Shown here: positions 43,751 to 53,350 of the stretch, in pieces
Layout: every line of letters begins with the position of its first letter
How positions within the stretch are numbered: position 1 is the first letter of the stretch
Origin: an uncultured Acetatifactor sp.
GTDB taxonomy: Bacteria; Bacillota; Clostridia; Lachnospirales; Lachnospiraceae
Length of the DNA: 64,000 bases
Direction of reading: 5' to 3'
NCBI GenBank assembly: GCA_910583845.1
Contig: CAJUAB010000016.1
Location: 1 to 64,000 of the forward strand
Made by a program: the position numbers and the translations under genes
Notes under the pieces: model-generated
The model's input: the letters and a program-made list of their open reading frames with translations, nothing else
Databases searched by the model: none
Told to the model about the DNA's origin: nothing

Positions 43751-44539
43751 ATGAGAAGAAAAATGAGGCTGTACGGACATTATATTTCCATCGTGATTCG
43801 GGGGATGATGCAGTACAAGGCATCATTTCTGCTTACGGCTCTGGGACAGTTCCTGGTTTCGTTTAATGTGTTTCTGGGCATCTATTTCCTGTTTCAGAGG
43901 TTTCACCAGGTCAGGGGATACAGCTACAGCGAGGTGCTGCTCTGCTACGCCATTGTGCTGATGGAGTTCTCTTTGGCGGAGATGTGGGCCAGGGGGTTTG
44001 ACACCTTTTCCGGCCTTGTCAGGAGTGGTGAGTTTGATCGGGTGCTGGTGCGGCCCCAGGGGGAGATTCTGCAGGTGCTGGGCAGCAAGTTTGAACTGAC
44101 CCGACTGGGCAGGATGCTGCAGGCGGTGGTCATGCTGGTCTATGCCATTGCAACAGCGCAGATCCGATGGACGGCAGAGCGGGTATTTACCCTGGTCTTT
44201 ATGCTGGTGGGGGGGATGGCGGTGTTTGCGGGGCTGTTTCTGGTCTATGCCGCGCTGTGTTTTTTTACACTGGACGGGCTGGAGTTTATGAATGTGCTGA
44301 CAGACGGTGCGCGGGAGTACGGTAAATATCCTCTGGATATATATGGAAAGAGGGTGCTGCGGCTGACTACATTTATTGTGCCCTATTCCCTGATTCAGTA
44401 TTATCCCCTACAGTATATTTTAGGGCATGTTTCCAGCCCTGTTTATATGTTTCTGCCTCTTCTGGCGATTCTGTTTCTGCTGCCCTGCTATGGGCTGTGG
44501 AGATTTGGCGTGAGACATTATAAGTCCAGCGGGTCGTGA
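43751..44539 (+). CDS. ABC-2 type exporter permease 2
   Basis: A 262-residue protein with six helices, starting RRKMRLYGHYISIVIRGMMQ. It has FDTFSGLVRSGEFDRVLVRP and the closing LLPCYGLWRFGVRHYKSSGS, matching the COG3694-type second permease of the exporter. The start ATG 43751 is preceded by a GGGGG site that comes from the last repeat; the longer frame to 43487 runs through the repeats and the upstream gene's end. Expression may therefore be governed by the repeats. It ends 48 bp ahead of the CFI-box gene. Confidence 0.85.
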   Translation: MRRKMRLYGHYISIVIRGMMQYKASFLLTALGQFLVSFNVFLGIYFLFQRFHQVRGYSYSEVLLCYAIVLMEFSLAEMWARGFDTFSGLVRSGEFDRVLVRPQGEILQVLGSKFELTRLGRMLQAVVMLVYAIATAQIRWTAERVFTLVFMLVGGMAVFAGLFLVYAALCFFTLDGLEFMNVLTDGAREYGKYPLDIYGKRVLRLTTFIVPYSLIQYYPLQYILGHVSSPVYMFLPLLAILFLLPCYGLWRFGVRHYKSSGS

Positions 44540-44587
44540 GGCTATGGAGCAATATGTACACATATTCATCTGACAGGAGGGATTCTT

Positions 44588-45433
44588 TTGGCATTTATCC
44601 CCGCAATCTGCGCATAGTGCGGAGCGCAGATGGAAGTTGACGACGGACATGACGCCGCGATCTGTAAATATTGTGGAACTGCTTTTGTTGTTGAGAAAGC
44701 GATAAACGATTATAATGTGAATCACATGGACAATATCCAGAGCGGCAGAGATGCGATCAATACCGGGTATGTGGATCAATCGGATCAGTATATCTTGATG
44801 GCCCGCAGGTACAAGTACAGCGGCAACGCGGAAAATGCGGAAAAATATTATACCCTTGCATTGACTGGATGGCCGGACAATTGGGAGGCGAACTTCTACA
44901 GTATCTATTATGCTGTAATGCGGGCAATAGTTGGCATATTGTATTGCTTCGGGGACCAATTGGAAGTACATTTTCCCTCCAGTCAGGCAATTATGGAGAT
45001 AGCGGTCGTCAGCTGGAAGTATGTGTTATCTATCAGAAAAAGATTTGCCGCAGATCATCCACGTTATCGCAAAACCGGAAACTCCAGGAAATCTGTGCAG
45101 GCTGAAACAGATCACTTTGCCTGTAAAGTGAAAGCGTTTGATCCGGCGTTCAAGGCACCCAGAGCGGCAGGATGCTATATTGCGACCTGCGTATATGGCT
45201 CCTATGACTGCCCTCAGGTATGGACGCTCAGGCGTTTTCGGGATTACACATTAAAAGAGACGTGGTATGGCAGGGCGTTTATCAGATGCTATTACGCAAT
45301 CAGTCCCCTATTGGTAAAATGGTTTGGCGGCCGTAAGTGGTTCAGGACATTCTGGAAGAGGCGTCTGGACGACATGGTGAAAAAATTGAATACCCTCGGA
45401 GTGGAAAACACACGGTATTACGATGTGTATTAA
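44588..45433 (+). pseudogene. CFI-box-CTERM zinc-ribbon protein interrupted by TAG
   Basis: AGGAGGG at 44575-44581 is seven bases ahead of TTG 44588. The frame reads LAFIPAICA, stop TAG (44615-44617), then CGAQMEVDDGHDAAICKYCG and on. The two cysteine pairs make a zinc ribbon whose first C-x-x-C is split by the stop, where a lysine or other residue would be expected. The remainder (to 45433) is intact: a helical middle with the repeat-like YSGNAENAEKYYTLALTGW, then AAGCYIATCVYGSYDC, the CFI-box C-terminal domain, and WTLRRFRDYTLKETWYGRAF. As it stands only a downstream ATG at 44630 could be used, giving a ribbon with half its cysteines. Function unknown. Confidence 0.7.
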
Positions 45434-45575
45434 ACAAATATGTATCTCCCTGTAAGCTGGGCCGGGGGTTGGAGGCGCGGGGCATCAGCCCGTGGCCAAC
45501 CGGGCCGCCAGTTCAGACAGAACCTCTGACGAACAGGGGGAGGCAAACAAAACACATGAAGAGGCAAAAAATAGA

Positions 45576-45603
45576 TTGACAAATCTCTGCCGGATATTAT
45601 AGA
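45576..45603 (+). promoter_or_regulatory. Promoter of the ileS T-box transcript
   Basis: A perfect TTGACA (45576-45581), a 16-bp spacer and TATAGA (45598-45603), directly in front of the T-box. Confidence 0.7.
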
Positions 45604-45604
45604 A

Positions 45605-45890
45605 TGAGAAAAACGTTGATAGAGGCAAGTACTATTTACCGGAATTTACAGAGAGTCAGGGGGCTGAGAGCTGACAAGGAAGGTAAGTAAGAAAATCACT
45701 CTGGAGTTGCAGGCTGAAAACTACATGGCCATGGCTGCAAGGCAGGTTTAGCGGTTGTGACATGGGCGTGAGTAAGTCGTGCCGGTATTCCGCCGTTATC
45801 TGGAAGACATATGTTGGTATGTTCGTGCAGGTGGTGTAAAAATTGAGAAGCGCAAGCCCTCATCCTGGAATGGATGGGGGCTTTTTTGCA
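45605..45890 (+). promoter_or_regulatory. T-box leader controlling ileS (Ile specifier)
   Basis: The leader carries the stem I marks GATAGAGGCAAGTAC and AGAGAGTCAGGGGGCTGAGAG. A specifier-loop sequence GAAAATCACTCTGGAG has ATC (45695-45697), the isoleucine codon, in the expected position ahead of a purine. The T-box AGGTGGTG (45829-45836, variant of AGGGTGGNACCGCG) is followed by the terminator: GCCCTCATCC (45856-45865) pairs with GGATGGGGGC (45872-45881), and TTTTTT follows. Uncharged tRNA-Ile would stabilise the antiterminator and turn on ileS. The T-box lacks the full ACCGCG. Confidence 0.85.
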
Positions 45891-45950
45891 TTTCAGGAAG
45901 GAAAACCGCACTGTCCGGGCTACAGTCTCGCGCGTAGAGGAGGATCTATC

Positions 45951-48900
45951 ATGAAGTATGAGGAACTGTCAAACAAACCGGAGCTGGCGCTGATCCAGGA
46001 GGAGGTGCTGGATTTCTGGAAAAAGGAGAAGATCTTTGAAAAGTCCGTGGAGCAGCGGACGGGAGAGGAAGTGGTTTTCTATGACGGACCGCCGTTTCCC
46101 ACCGGAAAGCCCCATCACGGCACGGTCCTGGTGTCCTTTATCAAGGACATGATCGCCAGATACTGGACCATGCGGGGGTACCGGGTACCCAGGGTATGGG
46201 GCTGGGACTGCCATGGGCTTCCCATTGAAAACCAGGCGGAGGCACTGCTTCACATCACGGACAAAAAACAGATCGAAAAGGAGCTGGGTATCCACAAATT
46301 CAATGAGAAATGTTATGAGATCGTTGCAGGCAACAATGAGGCCTGGAGAGAATATGTGGAACAGATGGCCCGCTGGGTGGACTATGACGGCGCGTACAAG
46401 ACCATGGACAGGAATTTCATGGAAAGCGTCATGTGGGCGTTCCGGCAGTGCTATGACAAGGGTTATATTTACCGGGACTATCGCGTCACTCCCTATTGCA
46501 TGCACTGCGAGACATCCCTGTCCATCTCCGACACCCGTGAATCCGACTCCACAAGGCCCCGGCAGGACCGCTGGATTATGGCCCGGTTTAAGACTCCGGA
46601 ATCCGTGGGGGAAAAACCGGTGTACTTTCTGGCCTGGACCACCACGCCGTGGACGTTGCCCTCGAATATGTGTCTGGCCGTGGGGGAAAAACTGACGTAT
46701 GCGTATGTGGAGGCAGGGGACTGCGTCTATGTGGCCTGTAAAAATACCCTGGCAAACTATGAAAATGTTTTTGGCACATCACCGGTGATTGTGAAAGAAT
46801 GCAGGGGATTGGATCTGCTGGGGAAGACTTATGAGCCGCTGTTTGACTATTTTGCCGACAGGAAGGCAGAGGGTGCTTTTCGGGTGGTTTCCGCGGATTA
46901 TGTGGGCTCGGAGGAAGGCGTGGGAATCGTCCACACGGCGCCCGCGTTCGGTGAGGACGATTATTGGACCTGCCGGAACAATCGGATTCCTCTGGTGAAT
47001 CCTGTGGACGAGAGGGGCCGGTTCACGGAGGAAATCCGCGATTTTTACGACCCCGCCGGGGAAAAAAATGTCATTGAGATGAATCCCGCGATTATCCGTT
47101 TTCTCTATGACAGTGGAAAGGCGGTGGCGGACGGAACCATTCTGCACAATTATCCCCATTGCTGGCGATGTAAGCAGCCTTTGATCTACAAGGCCATGGA
47201 GGCATGGTACTTTGATATCGGAAAAATCAAGGAACGCCTGGTGCAGCTCAATGAAGATATCAACTGGGTGCCGGAAACTGTGAAGCACGGACGTTTTGGC
47301 AATTGGCTGGCAGGCGCCAGAGACTGGAATATCTCCCGAAACCGGTACTGGAGCACCCCCATTCCGATCTGGGAATGCGAAGCGTGCGGCGAGAGGGTGG
47401 TGCTGGGAAGCGTGGAGGAAATACACAGGGCCAGCGGTGTGCTTCTGACCAATCTGCACAGGCAGTATATGGACCAGGTGACTTTTCCGTGCAAATGCTG
47501 CGGCAAGACCATGCGCCGGGTGCCGGAGGTTCTGGACTGCTGGTTTGAGAGCGGCTGTGTCCCCTTTGCCCAGAAGCACTATCCCTTTGAGAACAGGGAG
47601 TGGTTTGAGTCCCATTTTCCCAGCGATTTCATTGTGGAATACACGGGACAGATCCGCTGCTGGTTTTACTATCTGCATGTGCTGGCCGTGGCGCTTTTTG
47701 ACAAGCCCGCGTTTCAGAACTGTGTGGTCCACGGAACGGTTCTGGCAAAGGACGGGAAAAAACTGGCGAAATCCTCCAAAAATTATACGGACCCCATGCA
47801 GCTGATGCGGCGGCACGGGACGGATGCGTTCCGGCTCTATCTGTACCAGACAAATGCCATGCTGATCGGAGACCTGCTCTTTGATGAGGCGGGCATCCAG
47901 GACGCGTATCAGCAGATTATCCTGCCCTACTGGAACGCCTGCAATTTTTATATCTCCTACGCGAATATTGACGGTTTCAGGCCGGAGGGACAAAAGGATA
48001 TTTGGCAGGAGTCCCGGCTGGAAGAAGGGGACTGCGATTTGAGGGAGGAGAGGAAGGAGTACGGGTCAGAGATCCGGCAGTGGGAAGGGGAAGGCGTTTC
48101 CCCGGAGGGGCGGAAGGCGCTTTTGCCGGAAAACCAGCTGGACAGATGGATGCTGGCCAAATTGTATGAGACCTGGCGGCAGATCACGGACCATATGGAT
48201 TCTTACCAGGTGAACAAATATGTGGAGTATCTGGTATCCCTGGTGGACGGACTGACCAACTGGTATATACGGCGTTCCAGACGGCGTTTCTGGAGCGGCG
48301 GCATGTCCCGGGATAAGTGCGGCGCTTATCACACCCTGTACTATGTCCTGGTATGTACCACCAAAATGCTGGCCCCTGTGGCTCCCATTCTCTCGGAAAA
48401 GATGTATAAGGTTCTGACGGGGGAGCTTTCCGTACATCTTGCGCGGTGGCCGGAGATTCCGCAGGTCTGCGCGGACGGGAAGCTGCTGGAGGATGTGGCC
48501 CTGGTACGGGAGGTAATCTACCTGGCCCGCTCTGTCCGCAGCAAAAACCGCGTAAAGAACCGACAGCCTCTGTCCGGTCTTAAGGTGGCGCTGCCGGACT
48601 CCGCCCAAAACGGCGTTATAGAGGCGTTTCGGGATGTGATCGCGGAGGAGCTGAATGTGAAGCGCGTGGAGATCCTGGAAGAGGCGGAGGATATCGCGGA
48701 GGTGAGATACAAGCCCAATTTCAGCGAAATCCGCAGCAGGTATCCCGACAGGATCGCGGAGATTGTCAAGGCTGTTCAAAGCGGAAAGTTCCGGATGGCG
48801 GGCGATGAGGTCATTTTACAGATGGAGGAGCGGGAAGAGAATTTCGCGGCGGACATCATTCTTGTGTCTTATCAGGCCAGGGACGGTCAGCCTGTGGCCA

Positions 48901-49196
48901 GCAGCCGGGGAATTGTGGTGTCGCTGGATCTGACGCTCACGGAGGATCTGAAAGCGGAAGGGCTGGCCAGGGATATGGTCAGAAATGTCCAGGATGCCAG
49001 AAAGCAGATGGACTGTGAGATCACGGACACGGTTCTGCTGGCCTTTGAGGGGAATGTGCCGGAAAAGTGGGTGGAGTTTATATGCCGGGAAACGCTGGGC
49101 AGACAGGCAGAGTTCGCTACGCCGGACTGTGTCCTTGCGACCCGGACGGACCAGGGGGAGGAGGTCAGGATTCTGGTGAAGAAAGAACGCAGCTGA
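45951..49196 (+). CDS. ileS: Isoleucyl-tRNA synthetase (type 2-like)
   Basis: A 1081-residue class I synthetase charging tRNA-Ile. Its HIGH-type motif is HHGT (55-58 in FPTGKPHHGTVL) and the KMSKS-type motif is KLAKS (604-608). The editing CP1 domain contains AWTTTPWTLPSN. The length and the overall motifs, for example GWDCHGLPIE and YCMHCETSLS, match the eukaryotic-like IleRS2 rather than the shorter bacterial type 1; in other species type 2 enzymes are associated with mupirocin resistance (family knowledge, not tested here). Zinc-type cysteine pairs (CWRCKQP, CEACGERV, CKCCGKTM) are present. ATG 45951 after AGGAGGATC is preferred to the upstream frame, which runs through the T-box terminator. 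Confidence 0.93.
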   Translation: MKYEELSNKPELALIQEEVLDFWKKEKIFEKSVEQRTGEEVVFYDGPPFPTGKPHHGTVLVSFIKDMIARYWTMRGYRVPRVWGWDCHGLPIENQAEALLHITDKKQIEKELGIHKFNEKCYEIVAGNNEAWREYVEQMARWVDYDGAYKTMDRNFMESVMWAFRQCYDKGYIYRDYRVTPYCMHCETSLSISDTRESDSTRPRQDRWIMARFKTPESVGEKPVYFLAWTTTPWTLPSNMCLAVGEKLTYAYVEAGDCVYVACKNTLANYENVFGTSPVIVKECRGLDLLGKTYEPLFDYFADRKAEGAFRVVSADYVGSEEGVGIVHTAPAFGEDDYWTCRNNRIPLVNPVDERGRFTEEIRDFYDPAGEKNVIEMNPAIIRFLYDSGKAVADGTILHNYPHCWRCKQPLIYKAMEAWYFDIGKIKERLVQLNEDINWVPETVKHGRFGNWLAGARDWNISRNRYWSTPIPIWECEACGERVVLGSVEEIHRASGVLLTNLHRQYMDQVTFPCKCCGKTMRRVPEVLDCWFESGCVPFAQKHYPFENREWFESHFPSDFIVEYTGQIRCWFYYLHVLAVALFDKPAFQNCVVHGTVLAKDGKKLAKSSKNYTDPMQLMRRHGTDAFRLYLYQTNAMLIGDLLFDEAGIQDAYQQIILPYWNACNFYISYANIDGFRPEGQKDIWQESRLEEGDCDLREERKEYGSEIRQWEGEGVSPEGRKALLPENQLDRWMLAKLYETWRQITDHMDSYQVNKYVEYLVSLVDGLTNWYIRRSRRRFWSGGMSRDKCGAYHTLYYVLVCTTKMLAPVAPILSEKMYKVLTGELSVHLARWPEIPQVCADGKLLEDVALVREVIYLARSVRSKNRVKNRQPLSGLKVALPDSAQNGVIEAFRDVIAEELNVKRVEILEEAEDIAEVRYKPNFSEIRSRYPDRIAEIVKAVQSGKFRMAGDEVILQMEEREENFAADIILVSYQARDGQPVASSRGIVVSLDLTLTEDLKAEGLARDMVRNVQDARKQMDCEITDTVLLAFEGNVPEKWVEFICRETLGRQAEFATPDCVLATRTDQGEEVRILVKKERS

Positions 49197-49319
49197 GAAG
49201 GGATTTGAACGGCGGCCCGGGATGTGGGGCAGACTCGCCCGTTCTGATGACCGGTTTGTGGGAGGATGACAGATAACCGGTAATTTCAGTGACGGGCTGC
49301 CGCCGCGGTGAGACCCGGG

Positions 49320-49348
49320 TTGACTTCCCCCTGGGATGCAGGTATGAT
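49320..49348 (+). promoter_or_regulatory. Promoter of the 49499 gene
   Basis: TTGACT (49320-49325), a 17-bp spacer and TATGAT (49343-49348). The 302-bp gap 49197-49498 otherwise carries no gene and a long leader of about 140 bp. Confidence 0.65.
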
Positions 49349-49498
49349 AAAAGCATGAGAATGCGTGACATTCTGCCGGGAAAGGATTGTCGGCTGCCCG
49401 GAGACAGTAAGGCAGCCTGGGGCCCTTCCCCGCTGGGATCAGGAGGGAACGCTCGTATTGCATTCCCTGAAATAGACTGTCTCGGAAAGGTATAATCT

Positions 49499-51217
49499 AT
49501 GTATGACTTCGAAAAGAAAAGGCTTCCTATTGGAATCGAGAGTTTTGAGGAGATCCGCACGGACGAATATTATTACGTGGACAAGTCGGCGTTTATCAGG
49601 GATTTGCTGCGCAGACGGGACAAGGTGAATCTGTTTACCCGTCCCCGGCGTTTCGGAAAGACGCTGAATATGGATATGCTCAGATGCTTTTTCCAGATCG
49701 GCGGCGACAGGGCGTTGTTTGACGGATTGGATATTGCAGAGGAGAAGGGGCTCTGTGAGAGATACATGGGAAAATTCCCGGTTATCTCCATCAGCCTGAA
49801 AGGGGTAAGCGGATTGGATTACCAGACGGCCCGCGCGCTGATGTGCCTTACGATTGGCAGAGAAGCAATGAAGTTCTATGACTTGCTGGAAAGCAAAAGG
49901 CTTACGGATGCGGATAAAAAAATATACAGACAATTGATTCAAGTGGACTCCACAGGGCAAAGCGTCTATGCCATGTCAGATATAACACTTATGGGGAGTC
50001 TGCATACATTGTCCGAGCTGCTGGAAAAGCACTATGGCAGCAGGGTAATCATCCTGATAGACGAGTATGACGTGCCGCTGGCCAAGGCCAACGAACAGGG
50101 CTATTATGACCAGATGATCGTCCTGATCCGCAATATGTTCGAGCAGGCGCTGAAAACAAACAGCAGCCTGCAGTTTGCCGTGCTGACGGGATGTCTGCGG
50201 GTATCGAAGGAGAGTATTTTCACGGGGCTGAACAATTTACTTGTCTTTTCCATTACTGATCCGGAATGTGATTCTTACTTTGGCTTCACGGATGATGAAG
50301 TAAAAGAAATGCTGGAATACTATGAGCTTAGTGAAAAATATGATCTGATAAAGGAATGGTACGATGGTTATTGCTTTGGGGATACCGATGTATACTGCCC
50401 TTGGGATGTGATCAGCTATGTAAATAAACTCCTGGTAAAACGGAATTGGCAGCCCCAGAATTATTGGGCCAATACCAGCAGCAATGAAGTGCTCAAACGC
50501 CTGCTTAAGGAAGCCACTTCCGGGACAAGGGATGAAATCGAGCGTCTGATTGCCGGAGAGCCCGTGTGGAAACAGATCAATGAGGAGCTGACCTACAAGG
50601 AGCTGTACGACAGTATTGAAAATGTATGGAGCGTTCTCTTCGTCACGGGCTACCTGACCCAGCAAGGGGAGTCCGAGGGGAAGATGCGCAGGCTTGTGAT
50701 TCCCAACAGGGAGATCCATGATATTTTCATGACCCAGATCCGGAGCTGGATGCAGGAAAAGGCCCGGGAGGACAGGGAGAGGCTGCGCGCGTTCTGCGAG
50801 GCTTTCCGGGAGGCCAACGGGGAAGCGGTACAGAGGATTTTTACGGAGTATTTAAGTGAGACGGTCAGTGTCCGGGATACGGCGGTCAGAAAGGAGTTAA
50901 AGGAAAACTTCTATCATGGCTTTCTGCTGGGCTTACTGCGCTTCAAAGAAGACTGGAAGGTGCTGTCCAACCGGGAGGGAGGCCAGGGCTACGCGGATAT
51001 CGTGATTGAGATTTTCGCGGAGAAGACCGGCATAGTGATAGAGGTCAAGTATGCCGAGAACGGCGATCTGGAGGCCGGATGCAGGGAAGCCCTGGAACAG
51101 ATTGAGAGGAAGGGGTATGTCGGATGGCCGGGCCTTGCCGGAATGGGCCGGGTCATAAAATGTGGTATTGCCTGCCATATAAAGAATTGCAAGGCTGTTT
51201 TTGAGGAAGGGCAATAA
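49499..51217 (+). CDS. AAA-ATPase-like/PD-(D/E)XK nuclease (DUF1703) protein
   Basis: A 572-residue protein. The N-terminal AAA-ATPase-like domain includes FTRPRRFGKTLNMDML, a P-loop-like Walker A, with IILIDEYDVPLAKA as Walker B (about 180-195). The C-terminal part (about 480-560) is a PD-(D/E)XK type: GQGYADIVIEIF and VIEVKYAENGDLEAG supply the D and E-x-K. Proteins of this type are common and multi-copy in Lachnospiraceae and Bacteroidetes, and are thought to be mobile or defence-linked nucleases. No partner is seen. The start ATG 49499 is placed after AAAGG, which is somewhat weak. It has its own promoter at 49320-49348. Confidence 0.85.
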   Translation: MYDFEKKRLPIGIESFEEIRTDEYYYVDKSAFIRDLLRRRDKVNLFTRPRRFGKTLNMDMLRCFFQIGGDRALFDGLDIAEEKGLCERYMGKFPVISISLKGVSGLDYQTARALMCLTIGREAMKFYDLLESKRLTDADKKIYRQLIQVDSTGQSVYAMSDITLMGSLHTLSELLEKHYGSRVIILIDEYDVPLAKANEQGYYDQMIVLIRNMFEQALKTNSSLQFAVLTGCLRVSKESIFTGLNNLLVFSITDPECDSYFGFTDDEVKEMLEYYELSEKYDLIKEWYDGYCFGDTDVYCPWDVISYVNKLLVKRNWQPQNYWANTSSNEVLKRLLKEATSGTRDEIERLIAGEPVWKQINEELTYKELYDSIENVWSVLFVTGYLTQQGESEGKMRRLVIPNREIHDIFMTQIRSWMQEKAREDRERLRAFCEAFREANGEAVQRIFTEYLSETVSVRDTAVRKELKENFYHGFLLGLLRFKEDWKVLSNREGGQGYADIVIEIFAEKTGIVIEVKYAENGDLEAGCREALEQIERKGYVGWPGLAGMGRVIKCGIACHIKNCKAVFEEGQ

Positions 51218-51445
51218 TCCTGTGGCAGGAGGCGGAATAAGGAATTTAAGGCGAATTCTTTCCCGCAGGGCGTTATGGAATATCCTGAGATCATATGGTA
51301 AGATGGTCAGGACAGAAGGGGAAAATCCTGTTTGGCGGACAATTATGATTCTATACAAGGCTTTCTGTTCGTTCATATATGAGTAAGGGCTCACGATACA
51401 GATTTTGACTCCTTTTATCGGTAGACGCATACGGAGGGAAAGAAG

Positions 51446-52576
51446 ATGGCAAATTTGCAACTGAGGATTGCGGAGCTGCGCAGGCAGAAGGGAATCAGCC
51501 AGCAGCAGCTGGCGCAGAGGCTGGGAGTGGCCTTTCAGACAGTGAGCAAGTGGGAGACGGGCGCAACTATGCCGGACATCGGCATGCTGCCGGAACTGGC
51601 AATGTCTTTTCAGGTATCAGTGGATCAGCTTCTGGGACTACAGCCACTGCCGGGGGAGGAGTATCTGCCCGTGGAATCCGGCACCAGGGGGTATTGGGAG
51701 GAGAGGGCGGACTATCTGACGTGTACCCGTAAAACCATAGCGAATCAGGATTATTTTGGATTTTTAGTGGAGCGGGTCTGGGGGATACGGGGGCCGGTCA
51801 GGATACTGGACTGCGGCTGCGGACTGGGCTTTTTGTCCTCCCTGCTGATGCCTTTGCTGCCGGAGGGCAGCACATATCACGGTATTGACCTGTCCGAAAA
51901 TCTGATTGCCCAGGGACAGAAACTGTCGGAACGGGCGGACTGGTGTGTCTTCCCGGGGCAGATTACCCTGGAGCAGGGGGACTTTCTGGAGAGCGATATT
52001 CGGGATGTGTATGATTTGGTGATCTGTCAGGCGGTGCTGCGGCATATCGGACGGCCGATGGAATTTCTTGAGAAGATGTATCAGGCCTGTCGTTTGGGTG
52101 GTCTGGTGGTCTGCATTGATGTAAACCGGGAACTGGAGAGCGACGGACTGTATATCCAAGGGCTGGACTATGCCAGGCTCTGCGCCAGGGAGGGATTTCC
52201 CACCATGTGGAGAACGGAACTGGAAAAGCAGGACAGGGATTATGCCATTGGCATTCGTCTGCCTCTGTTGATGGAACAGCTGGGATTAAAACAGGTGCAG
52301 TGCCGCATGAATGACCGGGTGAATGTGATCAGCCCCTGCCAGGACAATTACAGCGAAAAACTCCAGGACCTGATGCTGACCAGAGGCTGGACGGAGGACA
52401 TGGAAGCCGGAGAGAAGGACACCGTCAGCCGATTTATGAACCATGGCATGACCAGGGCCGAGGCTGAGGACTACTGTCGCAGACAGAGGGAGATCCGGGA
52501 ACATCTGCGGCGACATCAGGAGGATGCGGGTATTGTGACTGCCGGAGGGCTGATGATCAGTTTTGGATGGAAATAG
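51446..52576 (+). CDS. XRE helix-turn-helix/SAM methyltransferase fusion
   Basis: A 376-residue fusion. Residues 1-65 are a classical XRE DNA-binding domain (IAELRRQKGISQQQLAQRLG and VSKWETG). The remainder (about 90-270) is a class I methyltransferase: motif I ILDCGCGLGFLS, motif II YHGIDLSENL and the post-motif DLVICQAVLRHIGRPMEFL. It may be a regulator whose activity is tied to SAM or a small-molecule methyltransferase, or a self-regulated methyltransferase. No target promoter can be named. GGAGGGAAAGAAG precedes ATG 51446. The terminator 52619-52652 follows. Confidence 0.85.
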   Translation: MANLQLRIAELRRQKGISQQQLAQRLGVAFQTVSKWETGATMPDIGMLPELAMSFQVSVDQLLGLQPLPGEEYLPVESGTRGYWEERADYLTCTRKTIANQDYFGFLVERVWGIRGPVRILDCGCGLGFLSSLLMPLLPEGSTYHGIDLSENLIAQGQKLSERADWCVFPGQITLEQGDFLESDIRDVYDLVICQAVLRHIGRPMEFLEKMYQACRLGGLVVCIDVNRELESDGLYIQGLDYARLCAREGFPTMWRTELEKQDRDYAIGIRLPLLMEQLGLKQVQCRMNDRVNVISPCQDNYSEKLQDLMLTRGWTEDMEAGEKDTVSRFMNHGMTRAEAEDYCRRQREIREHLRRHQEDAGIVTAGGLMISFGWK

Positions 52577-52618
52577 AGATATGGGGTGAAGAAGAAACAG
52601 AATCGTATCATAAAAAAT

Positions 52619-52658
52619 AAAGCAGCCAATTCCAGGTCGGAAGGGCTGCTTTATCCTT
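52619..52658 (+). terminator. Terminator between two convergent XRE-type genes
   Basis: AAAGCAGCC (52619-52627) pairs with GGCTGCTTT (52644-52652) and is followed by ATCCTTTTT. It overlaps the end of the minus-strand gene at 52651. Confidence 0.75.
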
Positions 52659-52998
52659 TTTGCGAATCCATCAGTCCCTGGGCGTACGCGATCAGCATTG
52701 CTTTGTTTTTGCTGCCCAGACGGCGGAAATAATTCATAAGAATTGTCTGCTGATTCAGGTCTTCCAGAGTACCGTCTGTCTCCATGGCAACATGCCGGAC
52801 ATTGGATATTCCCATGATATAATCCATGCTTGCGCCGAAAATCTCACACATAGTCAGCAGCGCGCTTACACTGGGCAAATGCTTGTTGTGTTCATAAGCG
52901 CTGATTGTCTCCTGGGTAACGCCCAATTCGATGCTCAATTGTAGCTGCGTTATTTTCTTCTCCTGACGCAATTCCCGAATTCGATTTCCCAATATCAT
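52651..52998 (-). CDS. XRE-family transcription regulator
   Basis: A 115-residue repressor-type protein. Residues about 5-60 form a typical XRE helix-turn-helix (IRELRQEKKITQLQLSIELG, VTQETISAYEHNKHLPS) with a small helical tail (about 65-115). It is the divergent neighbour of the Tad locus (353-bp gap), so it could repress that locus; this is inference. Start: ATG at 52998; the upstream site is not strong. No partner gene. Confidence 0.8.
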   Translation of the reverse strand: MILGNRIRELRQEKKITQLQLSIELGVTQETISAYEHNKHLPSVSALLTMCEIFGASMDYIMGISNVRHVAMETDGTLEDLNQQTILMNYFRRLGSKNKAMLIAYAQGLMDSQKG

Positions 52999-53240
52999 AT
53001 CCCTCGTTGTGTAAAACGATAAGTTGGCAACGGATTGCTTTGCGGTTTCTTCACTTGAATGGAATCACAGATTGATTTGCAATACAAAAAATAAGTACAG
53101 TTTCTATTATACAAGAAGAAGCTATATAGTATACAAGAATAACAGGTATGTTCACAGCATAAAACTATATGTTTAATAAAATCAGATGGTAAAATCTGAC
53201 AATTCAAGTCGTATTTTTGATGCTCCTGGCAAAAATACAG

Positions 53241-53269
53241 TTGCAAAAAGTATAAATATAATATATACT
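53241..53269 (+). promoter_or_regulatory. Promoter of the Tad-type locus
   Basis: TTGCAA (53241-53246), a 17-bp spacer and TATACT (53264-53269), inside an AT-rich gap (52999-53350) that also holds the palindrome AAGTATA...TATACTT. The gap contains no gene. A second weak -10 lies near 53293. Confidence 0.55.
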
Positions 53270-53350
53270 TGTACAATATGAAACTGTTAAAATATAAATA
53301 GAAGACATACAGTGTGGTATATCACTTATGCGGAAAGGGCAGGGAGACTC

